Below are positions 27,620 to 36,245 of a DNA stretch of 64,000 nucleotides, in pieces. This DNA comes from Desulfosudis oleivorans (GTDB lineage Bacteria; Desulfobacterota; Desulfobacteria; Desulfobacterales; SURF-7): positions 162,466 through 226,465 of the forward strand of contig DYJD01000010.1 of NCBI GenBank assembly GCA_020723325.1, written 5' to 3'. The translations under genes were made by a program, and so were the position numbers. The notes under the pieces were generated by a model. That model had not been told where the DNA came from, made no database searches, and saw only the letters and a program-made list of their open reading frames with translations. Within the stretch, counting starts at the first letter, position 1, and every line of letters begins with the position of its first letter.

Positions 27620-29356
27620 ATGAAAAGAACACTGGTTGTCCTGTTTTCAGTTCTGCTGGGTATTACCTTGGCGGGTAATATTCATGCGATGGAATTCGAC
27701 GAGATGGGAGGGGTGGATATCCACGGCTTCATTTCTCAAGGGTATCTGAAAAGCTCTGATAACAATTTTTTTGCCGACAGCAAAAAGGGTACAAGCCAAT
27801 TCAATGAGGCCGGCATCAATTTCTCCACGGATGTTACCGAGAAGCTGCGCATCGGTCTGCAGTTTTTTGCCAGGGACCTGGGAGATATCGGCAACAACGA
27901 AATCCTTCTAGACTGGGCCTTGGCGGACTACCGCTTCCGTGACTGGCTCGGAATACGCGTAGGCAATCTGAAATTTCAGAACGGACTCTATAATGAAACC
28001 CGTGATGTGGACATGCTGCGCACAAGTATTTTCTTGCCCCAGTCGGTTTACAACGAATCTTGGCGTGAATCCACCGCCACCCTCCAAGGGGCCGGGCTTT
28101 ATGGTGAAATTCCCCTCAAGGTGCTGGGCAGCTTAAGCTACGGCGCCCAGTATGGTACGGTCAATATGCCCAAGGACGGCGGCGCAGCCAAATTGGCCGA
28201 GGATCAGTGGCCGTTGAAAAACCGCAATTTTACGCCGCTGTTGGATGCCAGTGCCACCGAAGGATTGTTGAAAGTGTTGCCTGCTTCTACAGTGAATGCA
28301 ATGGGCACCACCGCCCGCATCGCGGCACTCAACACCAGCTTGAATACAGCATTGACCAACTTGAACACAGCCGGCCTATTGACTAATTATAATACCGGTG
28401 TTGCCAAGGATCAGGTCAACAAGTTGAGCGGTCAGTACCGGGATCCGATAATCGATATTATGACGGTCAAGGTAGATAGTATCGACGTGGATTATTCCTT
28501 TACCGGTCAATTACATTGGAATACTCCCATGGAAGGTCTGGTGCTCGGTGCCTCTACATGGGGCTATTTTTTCGAAGCCAGCAACCAGTCCAAGCTTGAC
28601 ACACAAACCCTGCAGACCCTGTCTGCCTACAGTGGGATGACAAAATTGGGCAACATGGGAACCCCCAGCCAGGAAAAGGTCGACAGCATGATGGCGGATT
28701 TCCTGAGCGCCAAAAGTTCGGATACCTTGAATATGGCTGGTGTCGACATGCCGGCATACAAAGTCACTTTTGGAGCAGACTCGAAATCTATGACCTATTC
28801 GGCGGAATATACGTTTAAGAATCTCGTTCTTGCCAGTGAGTACATGTCCACCCGCTATAAAATTTATTTCCAGAGCGATCTTTTCAGCAGCCCTTTATTT
28901 AAGAACGCAAAAGGGGAAAGTTTGTTTTCACAACTGGCTGATCCCCGTTCAGCTACCCTTGACAAAGCTACCGGAAGTCGCATGAATGTGAATACTTTTA
29001 CAGCGGCAGGCTGGTACGGCAGCGCCACCTATCGCTTCACTTATTGGTTTGAGCTTGGCGGTTACTATTCGGAGTACTATCCGGATACAGATGACAAGGA
29101 AGGGAAGAAACGTATTGCCATCAAAAAGCTGGACAATGAAGAGTGTCGTGGCTACCTGAAAGATACCTGTATGACCCTCCGTTTTGACATCAATGAGAAC
29201 TGGGTGCTCAAATTGGAAGGACATATGATGCGGGGTGCGGCGTCCTTGTTGGGTGCGGATAACCCCACACCGACCGATAAATACCCGTTGGATGGTTCGG
29301 AACGTTATGAACCCAATTGGTTCCTGGGAGCTGCCAAGGTTACTTACAGCTTCTAG
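27620..29356 (+). CDS. Outer-membrane porin-like beta-barrel protein
   Basis: 578 residues from ATG 27620 (GGGAGGCG just before it, and a signal peptide, residues 1-24, follows). The mature protein begins VDIHGFISQGYLKSSDNNFF, a common porin opening, then alternating strands such as EKLRIGLQFFARDLG, WLGIRVGNLKFQNGLYNE, and ending ENWVLKLEGHMMRGA and WFLGAAKVTYSF with the terminal phenylalanine expected for outer-membrane insertion. A mid-protein stretch (about 215-300) is rich in Ala/Asn/Thr and may be a loop or plug. It pairs with the PstS-like gene, suggesting a joint function. Confidence 0.82.
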   Translation: MKRTLVVLFSVLLGITLAGNIHAMEFDEMGGVDIHGFISQGYLKSSDNNFFADSKKGTSQFNEAGINFSTDVTEKLRIGLQFFARDLGDIGNNEILLDWALADYRFRDWLGIRVGNLKFQNGLYNETRDVDMLRTSIFLPQSVYNESWRESTATLQGAGLYGEIPLKVLGSLSYGAQYGTVNMPKDGGAAKLAEDQWPLKNRNFTPLLDASATEGLLKVLPASTVNAMGTTARIAALNTSLNTALTNLNTAGLLTNYNTGVAKDQVNKLSGQYRDPIIDIMTVKVDSIDVDYSFTGQLHWNTPMEGLVLGASTWGYFFEASNQSKLDTQTLQTLSAYSGMTKLGNMGTPSQEKVDSMMADFLSAKSSDTLNMAGVDMPAYKVTFGADSKSMTYSAEYTFKNLVLASEYMSTRYKIYFQSDLFSSPLFKNAKGESLFSQLADPRSATLDKATGSRMNVNTFTAAGWYGSATYRFTYWFELGGYYSEYYPDTDDKEGKKRIAIKKLDNEECRGYLKDTCMTLRFDINENWVLKLEGHMMRGAASLLGADNPTPTDKYPLDGSERYEPNWFLGAAKVTYSF

Positions 29357-29385
29357 TACATTAACAGTTCTTCATTAAGAAAAAA

Positions 29386-29441
29386 GCTGCTCCGTTTCCA
29401 AGTGAAGTTTTTGCTTCGGCTTGGACGGAGCAGACTTTTTT
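29386..29441 (+). terminator. Intrinsic terminator after the porin gene
   Basis: GCTGCTCCGT and CCAAG pair with CTTGG and ACGGAGCAG around a short A/T loop, followed by CTTTTTT. Confidence 0.85.
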
Positions 29442-29447
29442 AAGGAC

Positions 29448-29480
29448 AATTAGGAATTATGAATTACGAATTAGGAATTG
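29448..29480 (+). repeat. Iterated AATTAGGAATTATG words
   Basis: AATTAGGAATT occurs twice within 33 bases, separated by ATGAATTACG. It resembles one arm of the iterated-word palindromes elsewhere in the window, but the opposite arm is not visible. Confidence 0.5.
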
Positions 29481-29542
29481 TGGATTTTTTATTGTTGACT
29501 TAAAAAAACGGCAAGATCCTTAGAATAATTTGGTGATCTTTC

Positions 29543-30715
29543 GTGAGTGAATACATTGAACATGATCCCCATCGTATTTCCGTTGGTCTGGTCCAAAAGC
29601 GCATTGTGACGTTTGCCGAGCCGCCCCATGCCATGTTGCTGGAAAGCGGGCGATCTTTGGGACCAATTACTATCGCCTATGAAACCTATGGGGAGATGAA
29701 TGCAGCGAAAAGCAATGTGGTCCTGGTGCTGCATGCCCTGACCGGCGACGCCCATGTGGCGGGTTATTATAATGAAGATGATCCCAAGCCGGGTTGGTGG
29801 GATATCATGGTGGGGCCGGGCAAGGGCATAGATACCAATCGTTATTTTGTGGTGTGCAGCAACATCATCGGCAGTTGCCAGGGGTCCACCGGGCCCTGCA
29901 GTTTGAATCCCCTCACCGGAATTCCCTTTGGTTTTAATTTTCCGGTGGTGACCATCGGCGATATGGTCAATGCCCAGAAAATGCTCATGGACCATCTGGG
30001 AATCCGGCAAATTCTGGCAGTGGTGGGGGGCTCTTTGGGCGGCATGCAAGTATTGGAATGGTGTTTGCGCTATCCGCACATGGTACGATCCGCCATACCC
30101 CTGGCCACGACTACCCGGCATTCTGCTTTGGCCATTGCTTTTAACGAAGTCGCCCGTCAGGCCATCATGGCCGACCCTAATTGGAACAACGGCAATTATT
30201 ATGATGGCCGGAAGCCCAATGTGGGCCTGGCAGTGGCGCGCATGATCGGACATATCACCTATCTTTCGGACGAGGCCATGCGCTTGAAGTTCGGCCGCAG
30301 GCTGCAGGAGAAGCAGGATTTTTCTTTCGATTTCAGCGGCGATTTTCAGGTGGAAAGCTATTTGCGCTATCAAGGCGCCAAATTTGTGGAACGCTTTGAC
30401 GCCAATTCGTTTTTATACATCACCAAAGCTGCGGATTATTTTGATATCGAGAATCAATATGGGGAGGGTTCGGCGGTCAAGGCCTTTTCCCGGGCCCGGG
30501 CAAAATTCCTGGTGGTTTCCTTTACGTCGGATTGGCTTTATCCCACCTATCAGTCCAAAGCCATGATTCAGGCCATGAAAAAAAACGGATTGGACGCCAG
30601 TTTTTGCGAAATCGAGGCCGAATGCGGCCATGACGCTTTCTTGCTGCCTAATGAAAGACTGAGCGCCTTGATCAGAGGATTTTTGGAGAATGTTGAACGT
30701 GAGCAGGCAGCATGA
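29543..30715 (+). CDS. metX: Homoserine O-acetyltransferase
   Basis: 390 residues, GTG start. Alpha/beta-hydrolase acyltransferase: YETYGEMN and VLVLHALTGDAHVAG open the fold; GGSLGGMQ gives the nucleophile S164; DWLYP and ECGHDAFL supply the aspartate and histidine of the triad near the C-terminus. It transfers an acyl group from acetyl-CoA to homoserine, committing it to methionine. The metW gene overlaps its 3' end by 26 bases, the usual pairing. Succinyl specificity cannot be fully excluded from sequence alone. Confidence 0.95.
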   Translation: MSEYIEHDPHRISVGLVQKRIVTFAEPPHAMLLESGRSLGPITIAYETYGEMNAAKSNVVLVLHALTGDAHVAGYYNEDDPKPGWWDIMVGPGKGIDTNRYFVVCSNIIGSCQGSTGPCSLNPLTGIPFGFNFPVVTIGDMVNAQKMLMDHLGIRQILAVVGGSLGGMQVLEWCLRYPHMVRSAIPLATTTRHSALAIAFNEVARQAIMADPNWNNGNYYDGRKPNVGLAVARMIGHITYLSDEAMRLKFGRRLQEKQDFSFDFSGDFQVESYLRYQGAKFVERFDANSFLYITKAADYFDIENQYGEGSAVKAFSRARAKFLVVSFTSDWLYPTYQSKAMIQAMKKNGLDASFCEIEAECGHDAFLLPNERLSALIRGFLENVEREQAA

Positions 30716-31325
30716 CCAGGCGCCCATGCGCTTTGATCTGAGGATCATTAGTTCCTGGATACAGCCTGAATCCAAGGTGCTGGATCTCGGTTGCGGCGAA
30801 GGCGAACTACTTTATTATCTAAAGCACCAAAAACAGGTAAAGGGCACCGGTATTGAAAAATCCGAGGCCCGGGTGGCCCGCTGCATTGAAAAAGGCTTAA
30901 GTGTTTTGCAGGGGGATATCAATGCCGAGATCGAAGATTATCCGGACAATGCCTTTGATTATGTGATCTTGAGCCAGACATTACAGCAGGTCTTTACTCC
31001 GGATAAGTTGATCCGGGCCTTGTTGCGCATCGGCAAATATGGGATTGTCAGTTTTCCCAATTTCAGCCATTACGGCATCCGGCTCCAATTGCTGCTTAAA
31101 GGCTATGCGCCCATTTCCAGGCAGCTTCCCTATGAATGGTACGATACGCCCAATATCCGTGTGATCACTATCAAGGACTTTCGCAAGTTTTCAAGGGAAA
31201 TGGGCTTCCGCATCCTCAAGGAAGTGGCCATCAACACCGATCACCATGACCGGCATGGACATGTGGTCGGCATTTGTTCCAATTGGCGGGCCACTTATGG
31301 GATGTTTTTGATCGGCAATCCTTGA
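30690..31325 (+). CDS. metW: Methionine biosynthesis protein MetW
   Basis: 211 residues. VLDLGCGEGELLYYL is the SAM-binding motif I of a class I methyltransferase fold; DYVILSQTLQQV, then NFSHYGIRLQLLLKG, and LPYEWYDTPNIRVITIKDF are MetW signatures. An in-frame ATG at 30726 (MRFDLRIISSWI) matches the usual MetW beginning and may be the true start. MetW works with MetX in homoserine acylation in many proteobacteria. The large overlap with metX indicates translational coupling. Confidence 0.93.
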   Translation: MLNVSRQHDQAPMRFDLRIISSWIQPESKVLDLGCGEGELLYYLKHQKQVKGTGIEKSEARVARCIEKGLSVLQGDINAEIEDYPDNAFDYVILSQTLQQVFTPDKLIRALLRIGKYGIVSFPNFSHYGIRLQLLLKGYAPISRQLPYEWYDTPNIRVITIKDFRKFSREMGFRILKEVAINTDHHDRHGHVVGICSNWRATYGMFLIGNP

Positions 31326-31400
31326 CCAACATGGAGTGGATACTTATCTTAGAGGCGTAAGCGAGCGAAACGGCTGTGACGTTCATTTCACTTACCTCCT

Positions 31401-31444
31401 TTTTAAACAGGGCGGCCCAGGCCCGGGCCGCCCATTCTTTTTTA
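31401..31444. terminator. Terminator between convergent metW and topA
   Basis: GGGCGGCCC (31410-31418) pairs with GGGCCGCCC (31425-31433), followed by a T-rich run for the plus strand. The minus-strand side has a shorter T-run. Confidence 0.75.
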
Positions 31445-33715
31445 TAGAGTGATTTTATAATCACATCCTTCGGTAAGGCATTTCAGGAATGTGCCTTCTT
31501 TTTTGGTGGTTTTTTCAACCAGGAAGGCGGCATTGCACACCGGGCATTTCCGATCAACCGGTTTGTCCCAAATGGCGTATGTGCAATCCGGGTAACGGCT
31601 GCAACTGTAAAATATATTTCCCCGTTTGGATTTTCGTTCAACCAGTTCGCCGGTGCAATCCGGTTGGGGGCAATGGACGCCGGTTGTTTTTCCGCCGCCA
31701 CCTCCGGTTTGCAGGGATTGGGTGTGCTTGCACTGCGGATACCCGGAACAGGCCAAGAATTCGCCGTATTTGCCTTGACGGATCACCATGGGCTTGCCGC
31801 ATTTGGCGCAGGTCTGGCCGTTGGTGGAATTGATTGAGGGTTCGATGGGCACGATATTGCCTTTTTCATCCCGGGTGAAATTGCGGGAATAGGTGCATTC
31901 CGGATAGCCGTTGCAGGCCAGGAACGGTCCGTTCTTGCCGACTTTGATGTGGAGTTTGGTGCCGCAAATGGGGCAGTCGTGCTCGGTTTTTACGCCCACA
32001 CCTTTGATGCTGAGCATTCCGTCCTTGGCAAGTTCCAGTTTTTCTGAAAAAGGTTGATAAAACTGATTCAATACATCCAAGAATGCGGTTTCGGCGGTTT
32101 CCACCCGATCCAGGTCGTTTTCCAGTTTGGCGGTGAATTCCACATTAAAAATATCCGGAAAATTCTGCACCAAGAGATCCGTGACGATGAAACCGAGCTC
32201 ATTGGGCCGGAAATAACGGTTGACCAGTTCAACATAGCCTTTTTCCTGAATGGTGGACAAGATGGTGGCATAGGTGCTGGGGCGGCCGATGCCGTTTTCT
32301 TCCAGTTCCTTTACCAGGGAGGCCTCGGAAAAACGCGGGGGCGGCTGGGTAAAATGTTGTTTGGGGTCGAGTTTCAGCAATTTCAAAGCCGCGCCTTCTT
32401 TTAATTCGGGCAGCTCCTGCTTTTTTTTGTCGCTTTCGCCTTCCGACTCCTCGGACAGATAGCAACGCATGTAACCTTGGAAGCGGATAGTGGAACCGCT
32501 GACATTGAAGGTGTATTTTCCGGCTTTGATGGAAACGGTTTTCTGATCAATCAAGGCCTGGGACATTTGGGATGCGACAAAGCGCTTCCAAATCAGGGTG
32601 TACAGGCTTAGTTGATCCCCATTCAGAAAGGGCAACATCTTTTCAGGAGTATTGTATACCGAGGTGGGCCGGATGGCTTCGTGGGCATCCTGGGCTTTAT
32701 TTTTATTGGAAAAAAATCGGGGCTGATCTTGGGCATACTCTTTTCCATAGGTTTCTTGAATCAGTTGAATGGCTTCCTGGGCCGCCTCGGCCGCGATGCG
32801 GGTGGAATCCGTACGCATGTATGTGATCAGGCCGGTGGGTTCCCCGGGCCCCAGATCAATGCCCTCATAGAGTTGCTGGGCCACCATCATGGTTTTTTTG
32901 GCTGTGAAGCGTAGCTTTTGAATGGCTTCCTGTTGCAACTTGCTGGTGATAAAGGGCGGTTGGGGATTTTTGCGGATGGTCTTGTTCAGGATGGCCGCCA
33001 CTGTGAATTGCTCGGCAGATACGGCCGCCATGAGCTGATGGGCGGTTTTTTCATCCGGGATGGTTATTTTCTGATCGTCTTCCTTGACCAGCTTGGCTTC
33101 AAAAGGCGGCGGCGTTTCCCCGGAAAGATGGGCGGTGATGGACCAGTATTCTTCCGGGGTAAAGGCCTGGATCTCCCGTTCCCGGTCGCTAATGATTTTG
33201 ACCGCCACCGATTGCACCCGGCCGGCGCTCAACCCCCCTTGAACTTTGCGCCACAGCAAGGGGGAAACCTGATAGCCTACCAGACGGTCCAAAATCCGGC
33301 GGGCTTGCTGGGCGTCATATTTATACTGATTCAGACTTTGGGGGTGGTTGATGGCCTCGGTGATCCCGTTTTGGGTCAATTCATGAAAAAGCACCCGATA
33401 AAAATTGCGTCCTTTCTGCTTCAGGATCTCGGCCGTATGAAAAGCAATGGCTTCGCCTTCGCGGTCCGGGTCCGGGGCCAGGTAAATATCAGAGGCATTG
33501 GAGGCCGCGCTTTTCAGGGATTTGATGATGTTCTGTTTACCTTTGATGGTGATGTATTTGGGCTTGAAACCGTCGGTAATGTCGATTCCCATTTCTTTGG
33601 GCGGCAAATCTTTTACATGGCCGGCTGTGGCAGTGACATTAAACTGCGTGCCGATATATTTTTTAATGGTTCTGACTTTGGTCGGCGACTCGACAACAAT
33701 AAGCGGTTTGGCCAC
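31442..33715 (-). CDS. topA: DNA topoisomerase I
   Basis: 757 residues from GTG 33715, chosen because TGAGGA lies 6 bases before it and just past the dprA stop; a TTG at 33721 is possible. The TOPRIM domain opens with PLIVVESPTKVRTIKKYI and DPDREGEAIAFH; the catalytic tyrosine is in TYMRTDSTRIA; GGLSAGRVQSVAV and RPSTYATILSTIQ are conserved core motifs. The C-terminus carries four C4 zinc-ribbon units (CPICG, CAKCG, CPQPDC, CPVC starts). It relaxes negative supercoils. It forms a cpoB-dprA-topA operon. Confidence 0.97.
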   Translation of the reverse strand: MAKPLIVVESPTKVRTIKKYIGTQFNVTATAGHVKDLPPKEMGIDITDGFKPKYITIKGKQNIIKSLKSAASNASDIYLAPDPDREGEAIAFHTAEILKQKGRNFYRVLFHELTQNGITEAINHPQSLNQYKYDAQQARRILDRLVGYQVSPLLWRKVQGGLSAGRVQSVAVKIISDREREIQAFTPEEYWSITAHLSGETPPPFEAKLVKEDDQKITIPDEKTAHQLMAAVSAEQFTVAAILNKTIRKNPQPPFITSKLQQEAIQKLRFTAKKTMMVAQQLYEGIDLGPGEPTGLITYMRTDSTRIAAEAAQEAIQLIQETYGKEYAQDQPRFFSNKNKAQDAHEAIRPTSVYNTPEKMLPFLNGDQLSLYTLIWKRFVASQMSQALIDQKTVSIKAGKYTFNVSGSTIRFQGYMRCYLSEESEGESDKKKQELPELKEGAALKLLKLDPKQHFTQPPPRFSEASLVKELEENGIGRPSTYATILSTIQEKGYVELVNRYFRPNELGFIVTDLLVQNFPDIFNVEFTAKLENDLDRVETAETAFLDVLNQFYQPFSEKLELAKDGMLSIKGVGVKTEHDCPICGTKLHIKVGKNGPFLACNGYPECTYSRNFTRDEKGNIVPIEPSINSTNGQTCAKCGKPMVIRQGKYGEFLACSGYPQCKHTQSLQTGGGGGKTTGVHCPQPDCTGELVERKSKRGNIFYSCSRYPDCTYAIWDKPVDRKCPVCNAAFLVEKTTKKEGTFLKCLTEGCDYKITL

Positions 33716-33717
33716 AA

Positions 33718-34842
33718 TCAATCCTCACTAATACAAAATCGTTTTCCAGGGGACTGGTGCACCAATCCCAATAATTCCAACTGCAACAGGATTCCGGCGA
33801 TTTTGCCGGATTCCATATTCGCCCGCAGGGCGATTTCATCAATATGGAGCGGGTAAGGCTCCAATACCTTAAGGACACGCCTTTGCTCCGCACTTGCCGG
33901 AACTTGTTCCGGGAGCGCCTGCAATGCCGGGTCGGTCGGACGATTTCCGGCCGGAACAGCCAAGCGCTGGGAAAGTTCCTCCAGGACGTCGGCAGCCTGT
34001 TCCACCAGTTTTGCGCCTTGTTTGAGCAAACCATGGGTGCCGGTGCTCTTAAAGGAACGGATGCTGCCCGGTACGGCAAAAACCTCCCGTCCCTGTTCGG
34101 CCGCAAGCCGGGCCGTGATCAATGATCCGCTGTTTTTCGTGGCCTCCACCACAATGGTGCCCAGCGATATTCCGCTGATGATGCGGTTGCGGAGCGGGAA
34201 ATTGAAAGGCTCCGGTTCTGTCATCAATGGAAATTCCGAAACCAGGGCGCCTTGCAGCTTGATCCTGTCCGCCAATGCCTGATTGGATGCAGGATAAATC
34301 CGCAAGAGCCCGCTGCCCAAAACGGCATATGTCCGGCCGTTCCCATTCAAGGCCCCGAGATGGGCCGCGGTATCGATTCCTTTGGCCATGCCGCTTACGA
34401 TGGTCAGGTTATGGGCCGAAAGGTCTCGGCACAGCCTTTCCGCCACCCCAAGCCCATACTGGGTTGCATTGCGTGATCCGACCACCGCTATATTGCTGCT
34501 CGCGCCGGCGAGCAGGCCGCTGACATATAAAAAAGGCGGCGGATCCGGCAATTGCAGCAGCAAGGGCGGATAATTCGGATCAGACATGGTCACGATCTTT
34601 ACATTGTTTTCAAAAGCAAGTTCAAGATCTTTTTTCACCTCATCGGCAATTTTGCTTGCGCTTATGTCCAGGGCGAGTTTGTGCGAAACGCCTTCAATAC
34701 TCGACAATGCGTCCGGTCCGGCCGCGAATACGGCTTGGGGTGATCCGAACCGATCCATGAGTCGTTTGAAAAGGAGATTGCCGATTCCGGATACGTGTTT
34801 CAGTCTGAACCACGGTAACAGGTCATTCACAAGCAAATCCAA
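33718..34842 (-). CDS. dprA: DNA-processing protein DprA
   Basis: 374 residues, TTG start. An N-terminal helix-hairpin-helix/SAM-like part (KHVSGIGNLLFKRLMDRFGS) is followed by the Rossmann-like core: YPPLLLQLPDPPPFLYVSG, then VVGSRNATQYG, SGMAKGIDTAAHLGAL, VLGSGLLRIYPASN, SEFPLMTEPEPFNFPLRNRI and EGREVFAVPGSI. A winged-helix C-terminal domain is visible (residues ~310-374). DprA loads RecA on incoming single-stranded DNA in transformation. It lies 12 bases after cpoB and touches topA, a common arrangement. Confidence 0.96.
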   Translation of the reverse strand: MDLLVNDLLPWFRLKHVSGIGNLLFKRLMDRFGSPQAVFAAGPDALSSIEGVSHKLALDISASKIADEVKKDLELAFENNVKIVTMSDPNYPPLLLQLPDPPPFLYVSGLLAGASSNIAVVGSRNATQYGLGVAERLCRDLSAHNLTIVSGMAKGIDTAAHLGALNGNGRTYAVLGSGLLRIYPASNQALADRIKLQGALVSEFPLMTEPEPFNFPLRNRIISGISLGTIVVEATKNSGSLITARLAAEQGREVFAVPGSIRSFKSTGTHGLLKQGAKLVEQAADVLEELSQRLAVPAGNRPTDPALQALPEQVPASAEQRRVLKVLEPYPLHIDEIALRANMESGKIAGILLQLELLGLVHQSPGKRFCISED

Positions 34843-34854
34843 TGGGGATGGACC

Positions 34855-35643
34855 TTAATGAATTTTTTTCAACATCTGTTCTGCTTTGGTTCCAGCCGGG
34901 CTGAAAGGATATTTTTGCACCACCTGTTTTAAATAACTGCGGGCATTTTCCTTACTGTTGATGGACAAATAGGCAAAACCGGTTTTCAGCAGGGCATCCG
35001 GAATCTTGCCGCCGCTAGGGTATTGGTCGATGACTTGTTTAAAAATATTTATGGCTCCTTGAAAATCCTTCTGGGCATATAGACATTCCCCCTTCCAATA
35101 CAAGGCATTGTCGGCCAATTGATGCTGTGGGTAAGTTTCCAGGAACCTGCTGAAATCCTCTGTCGCGCTTTTAAAATCATTCTTTTGATATTCGGCTAAA
35201 GCCTTGTTGTAGAGCGTGTTGGGTGAACCCTGGGGATCATGGCCGGAAGCCGGGAGGGGCGGAGCCTCCGTACTATGGCTGGTTGCCAAGGATTCTTCCG
35301 CAGGGGCTTCGTTGGGGGTCGCAGGCGGCGGTGCGGCCGGTGATTTTGCCTGGGGCCGCGACATGCGCCTTTCAGGGAGGGTTGCCGACCCGCCATGCAT
35401 ATCCTTCAGTGTGCGTTCATGATTGTCCACCATGAACTGGAGTACGGAAAGACGGTGATAGGACTCGTCCATCTTGTCTTCCAGTTCACGGATTTGTTTT
35501 TCCATCAGGGTGAGCTTGTAGTTTTCTTCCGGTTGCTGGGAAGCACAGGCCGGAATAAAAAATAGAGTCAAGCAACAGAATATGCAAGATAAGACGGAGG
35601 AAAGTCCTCTTTTGCCCTTCAAGGATGCTGCCGCAGTTCCCAT
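34855..35643 (-). CDS. cpoB: Tol-Pal system protein CpoB/YbgF-like lipoprotein
   Basis: 262 residues from ATG 35643, preceded by GGGGGAG. The signal ends in FIPAC-A, so a lipoprotein, whereas classical CpoB is periplasmic. A coiled-coil (residues ~35-85, LMEKQIRELEDKMDESYHRL) is followed by a proline/alanine-rich linker and three TPR units: NTLYNKALAEYQKNDFKSAT, then ADNALYWKGECLYAQKDFQG, and PDALLKTGFAYLSINSKENA. CpoB links outer-membrane constriction to peptidoglycan synthesis. No tol or pal gene is nearby. Confidence 0.85.
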   Translation of the reverse strand: MGTAAASLKGKRGLSSVLSCIFCCLTLFFIPACASQQPEENYKLTLMEKQIRELEDKMDESYHRLSVLQFMVDNHERTLKDMHGGSATLPERRMSRPQAKSPAAPPPATPNEAPAEESLATSHSTEAPPLPASGHDPQGSPNTLYNKALAEYQKNDFKSATEDFSRFLETYPQHQLADNALYWKGECLYAQKDFQGAINIFKQVIDQYPSGGKIPDALLKTGFAYLSINSKENARSYLKQVVQKYPFSPAGTKAEQMLKKIH

Positions 35644-35660
35644 AAGCTCCCCCATATTTA

Positions 35661-35778
35661 ACAGCCAGTATTCAGTAGCCAGAATTCAGAATTCAGAAGC
35701 GATGCGCAAACCAGCAAAAAAGTGAGGAATTTATATTTTTTTCTGTCTCCTGACTCCTGTCTCCTGAATTCTGTGCAG
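35661..35778. repeat. Iterated-word palindrome, GAATTCAG family
   Basis: The left arm repeats GAATTCAG-like words (CCAGAATTCAGAATTCAGAA); the right arm repeats their complement loosely (CTGTCTCCTGACTCCTGTCT then CCTGAATTCTG), around a ~40 bp A/T centre. It fills the cpoB-yajC gap. Confidence 0.65.
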
Positions 35779-35783
35779 TAATA

Positions 35784-36125
35784 TTATTTTGTTTTACTCT
35801 TTTCCACCGGCTGAGCAGGTCGGTTCAGTCCGGCAATATTGCTCCGGGCCACTTTTACGCGTACTTTTTCGGCAATTTCAAGGGTGACGGTGGTATCATC
35901 CGTTGCGGTTATCGTGCCATAAATTCCACCGCTGGTGATTACTGCATCGCCTTTTTTCAACTGGCCGATCATTTCACGATGTTCTTTGGCTTTTTTCTGC
36001 TGGGGCCGGATGAGCAGGAAATAGAAAATGGCAAACATCAAAACAAGAGGGATAAAGCCGGCAAAACCGCCGCCTTGGCCCGCAGCCTCACCGCCTTGTC
36101 CCATGGCATATGCAATACTGATCAA
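35784..36125 (-). CDS. yajC: Preprotein translocase subunit YajC
   Basis: 113 residues, TTG start 9 bases after AAAGGAGG. One membrane span (about 22-41, GFIPLVLMFAIFYFLLIRPQ) followed by QQKKAKEHREMIGQLKKGDA and the beta-rich end VITSGGIYGTI, TVTLEIAEKVRVKVARS, as in all YajC. It works with SecDF at the translocon. secD/secF are not adjacent; the upstream neighbour is rng. Confidence 0.95.
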   Translation of the reverse strand: MISIAYAMGQGGEAAGQGGGFAGFIPLVLMFAIFYFLLIRPQQKKAKEHREMIGQLKKGDAVITSGGIYGTITATDDTTVTLEIAEKVRVKVARSNIAGLNRPAQPVEKSKTK

Positions 36126-36245
36126 AATTCATTCCTCCTTTACGATTACGAGCACCGCTGCGCTGAGCACGAGCACGACAAAGAGCCCATTCTTTGACGA
36201 ACCAACTGATACAGGAATCATGGGGATGTGTCAATATGGAAGCAG

